Assembly: GCA_030770545.1 (NCBI GenBank)
Contig: CM061106.1
Coordinates: forward strand, 1,002,001 to 1,066,000
Direction of reading: 5' to 3'
Length of the DNA stretch: 64,000 nucleotides
DNA from: Macropodus opercularis
Lineage: Eukaryota > Chordata > Actinopteri > Anabantiformes > Osphronemidae
Positions within the stretch are counted from its first letter, which is position 1. Every line of letters begins with the position of its first letter. A program made the position numbers and the translations under genes. Of the stretch, positions 1-11,900 are shown piece by piece. The notes under the pieces are model-generated. The model saw only the letters and a program-made list of their open reading frames with translations, did not search any database and had not been told where the DNA came from.

Positions 1-130
1 CGGCCTTCTCCCTCATCTGCTTGCTCTCCATCAGCACATGCTTGATCCGATTGGTCTGCACTGACACCACACCCTCCAGATGCTCCACCAGCTCAGTGTG
101 ATTAGCTGAGATCACAGCAAAAAGGAATTC
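1..130 (-). pseudogene. Dynein heavy chain tail exon fragment (first copy)
   Basis: On the minus strand the frame reads a helical segment containing VQTNRIKHVLMESKQ, matching the copy near 43440-43560. In that second copy the frame continues into GPSVELEQWK, which resembles the conserved tail/linker entry of axonemal dynein heavy chains (the DNAH5/DNAH8-like group). Here the window edge cuts the fragment. Axonemal dynein heavy chains are the motor subunits of ciliary outer arms. Only a scrap remains, so this is best treated as a gene relic or the edge of a gene lying further left. The dynein assignment rests on the second copy. Confidence 0.45.
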
Positions 131-800
131 ACCAGCTATGGATGGTCAAAGTGGGATCATCCAGTGACGTCCATCTCAAGATATAACCAAACATCGACAG
201 GGTTCTCCAACATGCAACTAGACTTGCAGCAACTGATCCTGGGACAGTGTGGTTGTCCGTTCTACCTGCAGAGGTGTAGCTCAGCTGACTGATGACATCA
301 GGGAGGTCCACCTGCTGCAGCTGCAATTTTCTCCCCATGTTGGCTCAGATGACTGATGAGCTGGTCCACTGAGGACAGGAAGAACTGGACGCACGGACTC
401 CTGTGGAGGACCCCACGTCTGGACAGAGAACAAAGGCAGAGCTAACAAAGCTCTGTCAGCTCACAGGCAAATGCAGCAAACTAACAAACTAGTCTGACAA
501 ACTCACATGATCTGAATTCACTCCTGCTGTGGTGCAGGTGTGAGGCCTCACCTGATAACATGCAGCAGGTCATCTCATAGTTAGTTCACTGTGTCTGTGT
601 TTTCTGATAAGGAACAAATGCAGTTTCATGTTAAATCGGTTTATCTGGCAGTGAGTGAACCTCTGCACCTGTCACACATGTTTCTAGTGAGGCCAAGAAA
701 GCAAAGCTGCTAAATACAGGAAGTAGCCAGTTGGACCAAACTATCAGCTTCCACATCATGGGGGCATTTTAACGTTGACTTGGTTAACAACTACATAAAT
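1..800. repeat. Segmental duplicate of 43437-44298
   Basis: This opening block is a close copy, in the same orientation, of 43437-44298. Shared text runs from the dynein-like exon fragment at the left to the tract ending in 'ctacataaata' near 800. The copy at 43 kb leads straight into a solitary unit of the macrosatellite, while here the block is followed by AT-rich sequence, a LINE scrap and a hAT element before the array. Small indels and a roughly 20-bp difference near 160-180 separate the two copies. Confidence 0.85.
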
Positions 801-1105
801 ACATTTATATTTATTTATTTATATTTTCATAATATTTATATATTAGTTTTGCTTCTCATTGTATGTGAGTTTTCTCTTTTTGCTTTAGAATTAGAGCATT
901 AGAAGGTGAGTGTGTCCCTGTTAAACTCCCTCCTCACCACCACCCCCTTCTCCTGCAGGACAACTTTACTCTGCATTCACTGGGTTTGTATTGAATGATG
1001 CTCAGTAAAATCAAACTGATTCTACAGTATAAATATATAAACGTAGCCGCGAAAAACAAGGAAATAGAAGCAAAGGCTGTTGATTCTAAATGAAGAGGTT
1101 TCAAT
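801..1105. other. AT-rich intergenic spacer
   Basis: About 300 bases rich in A and T (tattta runs near 800-850) with no convincing exon, RNA gene or repeat boundary. Confidence 0.5.
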
Positions 1106-1195
1106 TCTCTCTGGCGAGTAAAGAGTAGTTCCTCACATTATCTAGCGAGTGGCGCTGTAGCTCTATGGCTGATGGCAGCCCTCGCTAGAAAGTCG
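1106..1195. repeat. Dispersed element, copy 1 of 3 (ctctggcgagta motif)
   Basis: A block beginning 'ctctctggcgagta' and containing 'cgagtggcgctgtagctcta' recurs at 45846-45940 in the same orientation and at about 63905-64000 inverted. The copies share an internal core but differ downstream, where the 45.8 kb copy runs into GCTAAC-rich sequence and this one into a segment with a perfect CRE-type TGACGTCA at 1202-1209. The class of element is not recognised. Confidence 0.7.
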
Positions 1196-1377
1196 AGCAT
1201 GTGACGTCATCCTCCAGCGATGTCGTACTTTTAAGCACCTACCGCCACAACGGGAAACAAAGTGGTGCGATGAAGTCCACACCTACTGATGCTCTGCATG
1301 TTGAGATGGGAGAAGAGCCAATGAGCCTCAGACATCAGCAGCTCCTGATGAATTATTGGGCAGGTTTAAGTTAAGTT

Positions 1378-1525
1378 TTGCAACTTTCTGGAAGAACATC
1401 AGACCATCTCGCCGTGTACACAGTGGAATTGTTGGCTATTACAGCAGCTTTACAGTGGGTAGAACAAAACAAACCATTTAAAGTCACTCTGTGCTCAGAC
1501 TGTAGCTCAGCTTTAGTATCTATAC
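1378..1525 (+). mobile_element. LINE-type RNase H domain remnant
   Basis: About 49 codons read as part of a retroelement RNase H domain. VYTVELLAITAALQWVEQ carries the conserved glutamate helix and VTLCSDCSSAL the conserved aspartate strand of the D-E-D active site. The frame stops exactly where the hAT element begins at 1526. Such RNase H domains sit at the C-terminus of several fish non-LTR retrotransposons. No reverse transcriptase precedes it, so this is a dead fragment split by the later insertion. Confidence 0.65.
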
Positions 1526-2848
1526 CAGGGGTCAGCAACCTGCGGCTCTTTCATCCCTCTTCTGCGGCTCCCTGTGGCTTTGGAAAATAAATAATGAGTA
1601 TTTAATTAAAATGTATTTTATTTTAGTTTGTTAATTTTTAAAATGTAATTCTAAAGTTGAAAATTTTGGTGATCTTGTAAAATCTAAATAAAACGTGTTG
1701 AAGTTTTTCGTTGCTCTTCATATGCGTCACAACTGCGACTTCTTAAACGTTTCAACCCCAGGTAGCCAACTATGGAGAATTCTAAGAAATGAAAAGTGTA
1801 TGAAGAAAACACAACGTTTAATGCTACGTGGGCAGATTCATATGCTTTCACTGTTGACCAGTCTGTTTACCAGTCTGCTTAATATGTAATGAGAAACTAG
1901 CAAACAACAAAAAATCAAATGTCGCAAGACATTTCCAAAATAAACACGCAGCCTTTGCTCAAAAATATCCAGATGGAGATGAGAGAAAAAAGCCGTTTCA
2001 GAACTGATGCAGAAGGTTGATCTGAGCAAAAATCATTTCAAGAAGTGGATGAAGTCTGCAAATTCAACTACATTTGCTAGTTTTGTGGCCGCTCGGGAAA
2101 TAGTCGGCCACGGGAAGCCGTTCACAGATGGAGAATACATAAAAGAATCTTTCATTAAGATTTCAGACGGACTTTAAAAACAAGTGAAATTGTGCAGAAA
2201 ATCAGGGAGATGCCGTCTCTGCAAAGACTGTCACAGACAGAACCATAAAAATGGCAGCAAATTAAAGACATCAATTCAGCTGTGGCCTACTCAGTTGCCT
2301 GTGATGAGTCTAAAGACAAAGGTGATATTGAACAAATAGCACTGTTCTGCCGGTATGTAAACTCTGCTGGGCCACAGGAAGAACTGATTGAGTTGATACC
2401 ACTAAAAGGCCAAACACGGGGGGAAGACATCTGTGAGGCTGTCTTGAACTGTTTAAGAGCCAAAGAAATCAACACCACTCACCTGGTGTCAGTGGCTACT
2501 GATGGGACCAAGTATGACAGGAGCACAAAAAGGGTTTTGCGGCTTTACTGCAGAAGTCGCTGGACAGAAAGCTGCTGACTTTTCACTGCATCCTGCACCA
2601 AGAGGCACTGTGTGTGCAAACATTTCCTCCGGATTGCACAGAAGTAATGAATGTTGTCATTCGGATTGTTAATAAAATACCGGCAAAAGGTTTAAATCAC
2701 TGTCAGTTCCGTTCGTTACTGGACGAGCTGGAAAGCACATATTCTGATCTCCTGCTGCACAACAGAGTCCGGTGGCTGAAACGCTTTGCTGCGTGTCTGG
2801 AAGAAGTGAAAACAGGTCCCTTTGTGTGGTGAAGGTTGCCGACCAGTG
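1526..2848 (+). mobile_element. Decayed hAT DNA transposon
   Basis: The left end CAGGGGTCAGCAACC and the reverse complement of the right end (CACTGGTCGGCAACC) match at 12 of 15 positions, as expected for hAT terminal inverted repeats. Inside, plus-strand fragments read like the hAT transposases related to vertebrate GTF2IRD2/ZBED-type proteins. 2282-2575 has CDESKDKGDIEQIALFCRYV and a later LVSVATDG stretch. 2600-2833 has IVNKIPAKGLNHCQFRSLL followed by VRWLKRF. The fragments are in different frames with stops between, so the transposase is dead. No perfect 8-bp target duplication is visible. It interrupts the LINE RNase H scrap, so it is the younger insertion. Confidence 0.8.
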
Positions 2849-2949
2849 TATTAACCCCTAATAAATTTGAGTCTAATACAAGTCAGTGATTGAATAAAAA
2901 ACATAAAACCTGTAATCAGTTTAAGTCAGATTTTATTAAGATATTTTAT

Positions 2950-5900
2950 GTAAAACCTCTGAATAATACTGTTGTGGGTGTTTGTTTTGAGGTGCTTCCA
3001 CCCTGAGCAAGCACTAGGCGACAGTGGAGAGGAAAAACTCCCTTTGAAGGAAGAAACCTCGGGCAGAACCAGGCTCAGGGTGGGCGGTCGTCTGCCTCGA
3101 CCGGTGATGCTGAGGTTTTCTCACACACTACATAAAAAGAAACTTGTCTCTGTCAGTGCTCAGTGGTTGCGTCAGTACCTGGTTTGGTCGGATCCAACAC
3201 TGACGCTGGTTCATAGGAGTTGTCCCGTCTTGGTCCTCGGTGCAGTAGCCAGACAGCTTGCAGGGAATTCACCTGAGCAACTGGTCCTCATGGTGTTGCA
3301 GGGAGTTACGTTGTCACCGTTAGGTTTCCCTCCCTTTGCCACCAGAGACACTGTTGCAGTCTACACATGTGTAGTGATGAAGTCCTTCGCTGGTGACTCC
3401 ACGCTGCAGTGGAGATTCCCTCAACGTGTCTCCCACTGTGCTGGTCAACGCTGCCCCTAGAAGAACAAGAGTGTTACTGGTGATCATCTCAATCATGTTG
3501 ATTAAGCATAAAAGGAATGAACATATTTACAAATGTCTCCACAAAGAAACGTGTTGCAGTTAAAAAGTAAATGTATCGATTAGGAACTATTAAAAACGCA
3601 GCTTCGTTAAATGTGTCTTTGCAAGTCAGTAAAACTTTCATTCTAATACTATTCTGAGATTTTGTTAAATATATAAATCCTCTGAATAATACTGTTGTGG
3701 GTGTTTGTTTTGAGGCGCTTCCACCCTGAGCAAGCACTAGGAGACAGTGGAGAGGAAAAACTCCCTTTGAAGGAAGAAACCTCGGGCAGAACCAGGCTCA
3801 GGGTGGGCGGTCGTCTGCCTCGACCGGTGCTGCTATGGTTTTCTCACACACTACATAAAAAGAAACTTGTCTCTGTCAGTGGTTGCGTCAGTACCTGGTT
3901 TGGTCGGATCCAACACGGACGCTGGTTCATAGGAGTTGTCCCGTCTTGGTCCTCGGTGCAGTAGCCAGACAGCTTGCAGGGAATTCACCTGAGCAACTGG
4001 TCCTCATGGTGTTGCAGGGAGTTACGTTGACACCGTTAGGTTTCCCTCCCTTTGCCACCAGAGACACTGTTGCAGTCTACACATGTATAGTGATGAAGTC
4101 CTTCGCTGGTGACTCCACGCTGCAGTGGAGATTCCCTCAACGTGTCTCCCACTGTGCTGGTCAACGCTGCCCCTAGAAGAACAAGAGTGTTACTGGTGAT
4201 CATCTCAATCATGTTGATTAAGCATAACAGGAATAGAAATATTTACAAATGTCTCCACAAAGAAACGTGTTGCAGTTAAAAAGTAAATGTATCTATTAGG
4301 AACTATTAAAAACGCAGTTTCGTTAAATGTGTCTTTGCAAGTCAGTGAAACTTTCATTCTAATACTATTCTGAGATTTCCTTAAATATATAAATCCTCTG
4401 AATAATACTGTTGTGGGTGTTTGTTTTGAGGTGCTTCCACCCTGAGCAAGCACTAGGCGACAGTGGAGAGGAAAAACTCCCTTTGAAGGAAGAAACCTCG
4501 GGCAGAACCAGGCTCAGGGTGGGCGGTCGTCTGCCTCGACCGGTGATGCCGAGGTTTTCTCACACACTACATAAAAAGAAACTTGTCTCTGTCAGTGCTC
4601 AGTGGTTGCGTCAGTACCTGGTTTGGTCGGATCCAACACGGACGCTGGTTCATAGGAGTTGTCCCGTCTTGGTCCTCGGTGCAGTAGCCAGACAGCTTGC
4701 AGGGAATTCACCTGAGCAACTGGTCCTCATGGTGTTGCAGGGAGTTACGTTGTCACCGTTAGGTTTCCCTCCCTTTGCCACCAGAGACACTGTTGCAGTC
4801 TACACATGTGTAGTGATGAAGTCCTTCGCTGGTGACTCCACGCTGCAGTGGAGATTCCCTCAACGTGTCTCCCACTGTGCTGGTCAACGCTGCCCCTAGA
4901 AGAACAAGAGTGTTACTGGTGATCATCTCAATCATGTTGATTGAGGAGGAATAGAAATATTTACAAATGTCTCCACAAAGAAACGTGTTGCAGTTAAAAA
5001 GTAAATATATCTATTAGGAACTATTAAAAACGCAGCTTCGTTAAATGTGTCTTTGCAAGTCAGTAAAACTTTCATTCTAATACTATTCTGAGATTTTGTT
5101 AAATATATAAATCCTCTGAATAATACTGTTGTGGGTGTTTGTTTTGAGGCGCTTCCACCCTGAGCAAGCACTAGGAGACAGTGGAGAGGAAAAACTCCCT
5201 TTGAAGGAAGAAACCTCGGGCAGAACCGGGCTCAGGGTGGGCGGTCGTCTGCCTCGACCGGTGATGCTGAGGTTTTCTCACACACTACATAAAAAGAAAC
5301 TTGTCTCTGTCAGTGCTCAGTGGTTGCGTCAGTACCTGGTTTGGTCGGATCCAACACTGACGCTGATTCATAGGAGTTGTCCCGTCTTGGTCCTCGGTGC
5401 AGTAGCCAGACAGCTTGCAGGGAATTCACCTGAGCAACTGGTCCTCATGGTGTTGCAGGGAGTTACGTTGTCACCGTTAGGTTTCCCTCCCTTTGCCACC
5501 AGAGACACTGTTGCAGTCTACACATGTGTAGTGATGAAGTCCTTCGCTGGTGACTCCACGCTGCAGTGGAGATTCCCTCAACGTGTCTCCCACTGTGCTG
5601 GTCAACGCTGCCCCTAGAAGAACAAGAGTGTTACTGGTGATCATCTCAATCATGTTGATTAAGCATAACAGGAATGAACATATTTACAAATGTCTCCACA
5701 AAGAAACGTGTTGCAGTTCAAAAGTAAATGTATCTATTAGGAACTATTAAAAACGCAGCTTCGTTAAATGTGTCTTTGCAAGTCAGTAAAACTTTCATTC
5801 TAATACTATTCTGAGATTTCCTTAAATATATAAATCCTCTGAATAATACTGTTGTGGGTGTTTGTTTAGAGGTGCTTCCACCCTGAGCAAGCACTAGGAG

Positions 5901-8900
5901 ACAGTGGAGAGGAAAAACTCCCTTTGAAGGAAGAAACCTCGGGCAGAACCAGGCTCAGGGTGGGCGGTCGTCTGCCTCGACCGGTGATGCTGAGGTTTTC
6001 TCACACACTACATAAAAAGAAACTTGTCTCTGTCAGTGCTCAGTGGTTGCGTCAGTACCTGGTTTGGTCGGATCCAACACTGACGCTGGTTCATAGGAGT
6101 TGTCCCGTCTTGGTCCTCGGTGCAGTAGCCAGACAGCTTGCAGGGAATTCACCTGAGCAACTGGTCCTCATGGTGTTGCAGGGAGTTACGTTGTCACCGT
6201 TAGGTTTCCCTCCCTTTGCCACCAGAGACACTGTTGCAGTCTACACATGTGTAGTGATGAAGTCCTTCGCTGGTGACTCCACGCTGCAGTGGAGATTCCC
6301 TCAACGTGTCTCCCACTGTGCTGGTCAACGCTGCCCCTAGAAGAACAAGAGTGTTACTGGTGATCATCTCAATCATGTTGATTGAGCAGGAATAGAAATA
6401 CTTACAAATGTCTCCACAAAGAAACATGTTGCAGTTAAAAAGTAAATGTATCTATTAGGAACTATTAAAAACGCAGCTTCGTTAAATGTGTCTTTGCAAG
6501 TCAGTAAAACTTTCATTCTAATACTATTCTGAGATTTCCTTAAATATATAAATCCTCTGAATAATACTGTTGTGGGTGTTTGTTTTGAGGTGCTTCCACC
6601 CTGAGCAAGCACTAGGCCACAGTGGAGAGGAAAAACTCCCTTTGAAGGAAGAAACCTCGGGCAGAACCAGGCTCAGGGTGGGCGGTCGTCTGCCTCGACC
6701 GGTGATGCTGAGGTTTTCTCACACACTACATAAAAAGAAACTTGTCTCTGTCAGTGCTCAGTGGTTGCGTCAGTACCTGGTTTGGTCGGATCCAACACTG
6801 ACGCTGGTTCATAGGAGTTGTCCCGTCCTGGTCCTCGGTGCAGTAGCCAGACAGCTTGCAGGGAATTCACCTGAGCAACTGGTCCTCATGGTGTTGCAGG
6901 GAGTTACGTTGTCACGGTTAGGTTTCCCTCCCTTTGCCACCAGAGACACTGTTGCAGTCTACACATGTGTAGTGATGAAGTCCTTCGCTGGTGACTCCAC
7001 GCTGCAGTGGAGATTCCCTCAACGTGTCTCCCACTGTGCTGGTCAACGCTGCCCCTAGAAGAACAAGAGTGTTACTGGTGATCATCTCAATCATGTTGAT
7101 TGAGCAGGAATAGAAATATTTACAAATGTCTCCACAAAGAAACGTGTTGCAGTTAAAAAGTAAATGTATCTATTAGGAACTATTAAAAACGCAGCTTCGT
7201 TAAATGTGTCTTTGCAAGTCAGTAAAACTTTCATTCTAATACTATTCTGAGATTTCCTTAAATATATAAATCCTCTGAATAATACTGTTGTGGGTGTTTG
7301 TTTTGAGGCGCTTCCACCCTGAGCAAGCACTAGGAGACAGTGGAGAGGAAAAACTCCCTTTGAAGGAAGAAACCTCGGGCAGAACCGGGCTCAGGGTGGG
7401 CGGTCGTCTGCCTCGACAGGTGATGCTGAGGTTTTCTCACACACTACATAAAAAGAAACTTGTCTCTGTCAGTGGTTGCGTCAGTACCTGGTTTGGTCGG
7501 ATCCAACACTGACGCTGGTTCATAGGAGTTGTCCCGTCTTGGTCCTCGGTGCAGTAGCCAGACAGCTTGCAGGGAATTCACCTGAGCAACTGGTCCTCAT
7601 GGTGTTGCAGGGAGTTACGTTGTCACCGTTAGGTTTCCCTCCCTTTGCCACCAGAGACACTGTTGCAGTCTACACATGTGTAGTGATGAAGTCCTTCGCT
7701 GGTGACTCCACGCTGCAGTGGAGATTCCCTCAACGTGTCTCCCACTGTGCTGGTCAACGCTGCCCCTAGAAGAACAAGAGTGTTACTGGTGATCATCTCA
7801 ATCATGTTGATTGAGCAGGAATAGAAATATTTACAAATGTCTCCACAAAGAAACGTGTTGCAGTTAAAAAGTAAATGTATCTATTAGGAACTATTAAAAA
7901 CGCAGCTTCGTTAAATGTGTCTTTGCAAGTCAGTAAAACTTTCATTCTAATACTATTCTGAGATTTTGTTAAATATATAAATCCTCTGAATAATACTGTT
8001 GTGGGTGTTTGTTTTGAGGTGCTTCCACCCTGAGCAAGCACTAGGAGACAGTGGAGAGGAAAAACTCCCTTTGAAGGAAGAAACCTCGGGCAGAACCAGG
8101 CTCAGGGTGGGCGGTCGTCTGCCTCGACCGGTGATGCTGAGGTTTTCTCACACACTACATAAAAAGAAACTTGTCTCTGTCAGTGCTCAGTGGTTGCGTC
8201 AGTACCTGGTTTGGTCGGATCCAACACTGACGCTGGTTCATAGGAGTTGTCCCGTCTTGGTCCTCGGTGCAGTAGCCAGACAGCTTGCAGGGAATTCACC
8301 TGAGCAACTGGTCCTCATGGTGTTGCAGGGAGTTACGTTGTCACCGTTAGGTTTCCCTCCCTTTGCCACCAGAGACACTGTTGCAGTCTACACATGTGTA
8401 GTGATGAAGTCCTTCGCTGGTGACTCCACGCTGCAGTGGAGATTCCCTCAACGTGTCTCCCACTGTGCTGGTCAACGCTGCCCCTAGAAGAACAAGAGTG
8501 TTACTGGTGATCATCTCAATCATGTTGATTAAGCATAACAGGAATGAACATATTTACAAATGTCTCCACAAAGAAACGTGTTGCAGTTAAAAAGTAAATG
8601 TATCTATTAGGAACTATTAAAAACGCAGCTTCGTTAAATGTGTCTTTGCAAGTCAGTAAAACTTTCATTCTAATACTATTCTGAGATTTCCTTAAATATA
8701 TAAATCCTCTGAATAATACTGTTGTGGGTGTTTGTTTAGAGGTGCTTCCACCCTGAGCAAGCACTAGGAGACAGTGGAGAGGAAAAACTCCCTTTGAAGG
8801 AAGAAACCTCGGGCAGAACCAGGCTCAGGGTGGGCGGTCGTCTGCCTCGACCGGTGATGCTGAGGTTTTCTCACACACTACATAAAAAGAAACTTGTCTC

Positions 8901-11900
8901 TGTCAGTGCTCAGTGGTTGCGTCAGTACCTGGTTTGGTCGGATCCAACACGGACGCTGGTTCATAGGAGTTGTCCCGTCTTGGTCCTCGGTGCAGTAGCC
9001 AGACAGCTTGCAGGGAATTCACCTGAGCAACTGGTCCTCATGGTGTTGCAGGGAGTTACGTTGTCACCGTTAGGTTTCCCTCCCTTTGCCACCAGAGACA
9101 CTGTTGCAGTCTACACATGTGTAGTGATGAAGTCCTTCGCTGGTGACTCCACGCTGCAGTGGAGATTCCCTCAACGTGTCTCCCACTGTGCTGGTCAACG
9201 CTGCCCCTAGAAGAACAAGAGTGTTACTGGTGATCATCTCAATCATGTTGATTAAGCATAACAGGAATGAACATATTTACAAATGTCTCCACAAAGAAAC
9301 GTGTTGCAGTTAAAAAGTAAATGTATCTATTAGGAACTATTAAAAACGCAGCTTCGTTAAATGTGTCTTTGCAAGTCAGTAAAACTTTCATTCTAATACT
9401 ATTCTGAGATTTCCTTAAATATATAAATCCTCTGAATAATACTGTTGTGGGTGTTTGTTTAGAGGTGCTTCCACCCTGAGCAAGCACTAGGAGACAGTGG
9501 AGAGGAAAAACTCCCTTTGAAGGAAGAAACCTCGGGCAGAACCAGGCTCAGGGTGGGCGGTCGTCTGCCTCGACCGGTGATGCTGAGGTTTTCTCACACA
9601 CTACATAAAAAGAAACTTGTCTCTGTCAGTGCTCAGTGGTTGCGTCAGTACCTGGTTTGGTCGGATCCAACACGGACGCTGGTTCATAGGAGTTGTCCCG
9701 TCTTGGTCCTCGGTGCAGTAGCCAGACAGCTTGCAGGGAATTCACCTGAGCAACTGGTCCTCATGGTGTTGCAGGGAGTTACGTTGACACCGTTAGGTTT
9801 CCCTCCCTTTGCCACCAGAGACACTGTTGCAGTCTACACATGTATAGTGATGAAGTCCTTCGCTGGTGACTCCACGCTGCAGTGGAGATTCCCTCAACGT
9901 GTCTCCCACTGTGCTGGTCAACGCTGCCCCTAGAAGAACAAGAGTGTTACTGGTGATCATCTCAATCATGTTGATTAAGCATAACAGGAATAGAAATATT
10001 TACAAATGTCTCCACAAAGAAACGTGTTGCAGTTAAAAAGTAAATGTATCTATTAGGAACTATTAAAAACGCAGTTTCGTTAAATGTGTCTTTGCAAGTC
10101 AGTGAAACTTTCATTCTAATACTATTCTGAGATTTCCTTAAATATATAAATCCTCTGAATAATACTGTTGTGGGTGTTTGTTTTGAGGTGCTTCCACCCT
10201 GAGCAAGCACTAGGCGACAGTGGAGAGGAAAAACTCCCTTTGAAGGAAGAAACCTCGGGCAGAACCAGGCTCAGGGTGGGCGGTCGTCTGCCTCGACCGG
10301 TGATGCCGAGGTTTTCTCACACACTACATAAAAAGAAACTTGTCTCTGTCAGTGCTCAGTGGTTGCGTCAGTACCTGGTTTGGTCGGATCCAACACTGAC
10401 GCTGGTTCATAGGAGTTGTCCCGTCTTGGTCCTCGGTGCAGTAGCCAGACAGCTTGCAGGGAATTCACCTGAGCAACTGGTCCTCATGGTGTTGCAGGGA
10501 GTTACGTTGTCACCGTTAGGTTTCCCTCCCTTTGCCACCAGAGACACTGTTGCAGTCTACACATGTGTAGTGATGAAGTCCTTCGCTGGTGACTCCACGC
10601 TGCAGTGGAGATTCCCTCAACGTGTCTCCCACTGTGCTGGTCAACGCTGCCCCTAGAAGAACAAGAGTGTTACTGGTGATCATCTCAATCATGTTGATTG
10701 AGGAGGAATAGAAATATTTACAAATGTCTCCACAAAGAAACGTGTTGCAGTTAAAAAGTAAATGTATCTATTAGGAACTATTAAAAACACAGCTTCGTTA
10801 AATGTGTCTTTGCAAGTCAGTAAAACTTTCATTCTAATACTATTCTGAGATTTTGTTAAATATATAAATCCTCTGAATAATACTGTTGTGGGTGTTTGTT
10901 TTGAGGTGCTTCCACCCTGAGCAAGCACTAGGAGACAGTGGAGAGGAAAAACTCCCTTTGAAGGAAGAAACCTCGGGCAGAACCGGGCTCAGGGTGGGCG
11001 GTCGTCTGCCTCGACAGGTGATGCTGAGGTTTTCTCACACACTACATAAAAAGAAACTTGTCTCTGTCAGTGGTTGCGTCAGTACCTGGTTTGGTCGGAT
11101 CCAACACTGACGCTGGTTCATAGGAGTTGTCCCGTCTTGGTCCTCGGTGCAGTAGCCAGACAGCTTGCAGGGAATTCACCTGAGCAACTGGTCCTCATGG
11201 TGTTGCAGGGAGTTACGTTGTCACCGTTAGGTTTCCCTCCCTTTGCCACCAGAGACACTGTTGCAGTCTACACATGTGTAGTGATGAAGTCCTTCGCTGG
11301 TGACTCCACGCTGCAGTGGAGATTCCCTCAACGTGTCTCCCACTGTGCTGGTCAACGCTGCCCCTAGAAGAACAAGAGTGTTACTGGTGATCATCTCAAT
11401 CATGTTGATTAAGCATAAAAGGAATGAACATATTTACAAATGTCTCCACAAAGAAACGTGTTGCAGTTAAAAAGTAAATGTATCTATTAGGAACTATTAA
11501 AAACGCAGCTTCGTTAAATGTGTCTTTGCAAGTCAGTAAAACTTTCATTCTAATACTATTCTGAGATTTCCTTAAATATATAAATCCTCTGAATAATACG
11601 GTTGTGGGTGTTTGTTTTGAGGCGCTTCCACCCTGAGCAAGCACTAGGAGACAGTGGAGTGGAAAAACTCCCTTTGAAGGAAGAAACCTCGGGCAGAACC
11701 AGGCTCAGGGTGGGCGGTCGTCTGCCTCGACCGGTGATGCTGAGGTTTTCTCACACACTACATAAAAAGAAACTTGTCTCTGTCAGTGCTCAGTGGTTGC
11801 GTCAGTACCTGGTTTGGTCGGATCCAACACTGACGCTGATTCATAGGAGTTGTCCCGTCTTGGTCCTCGGTGCAGTAGCCAGACAGCTTGCAGGGAATTC

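Noticed and set aside
2282..2832. Domesticated GTF2IRD2/ZBED-like host gene
   Set aside because: The transposase segments are in different frames with stops and lie between hAT terminal repeats, so it is a dead transposon.
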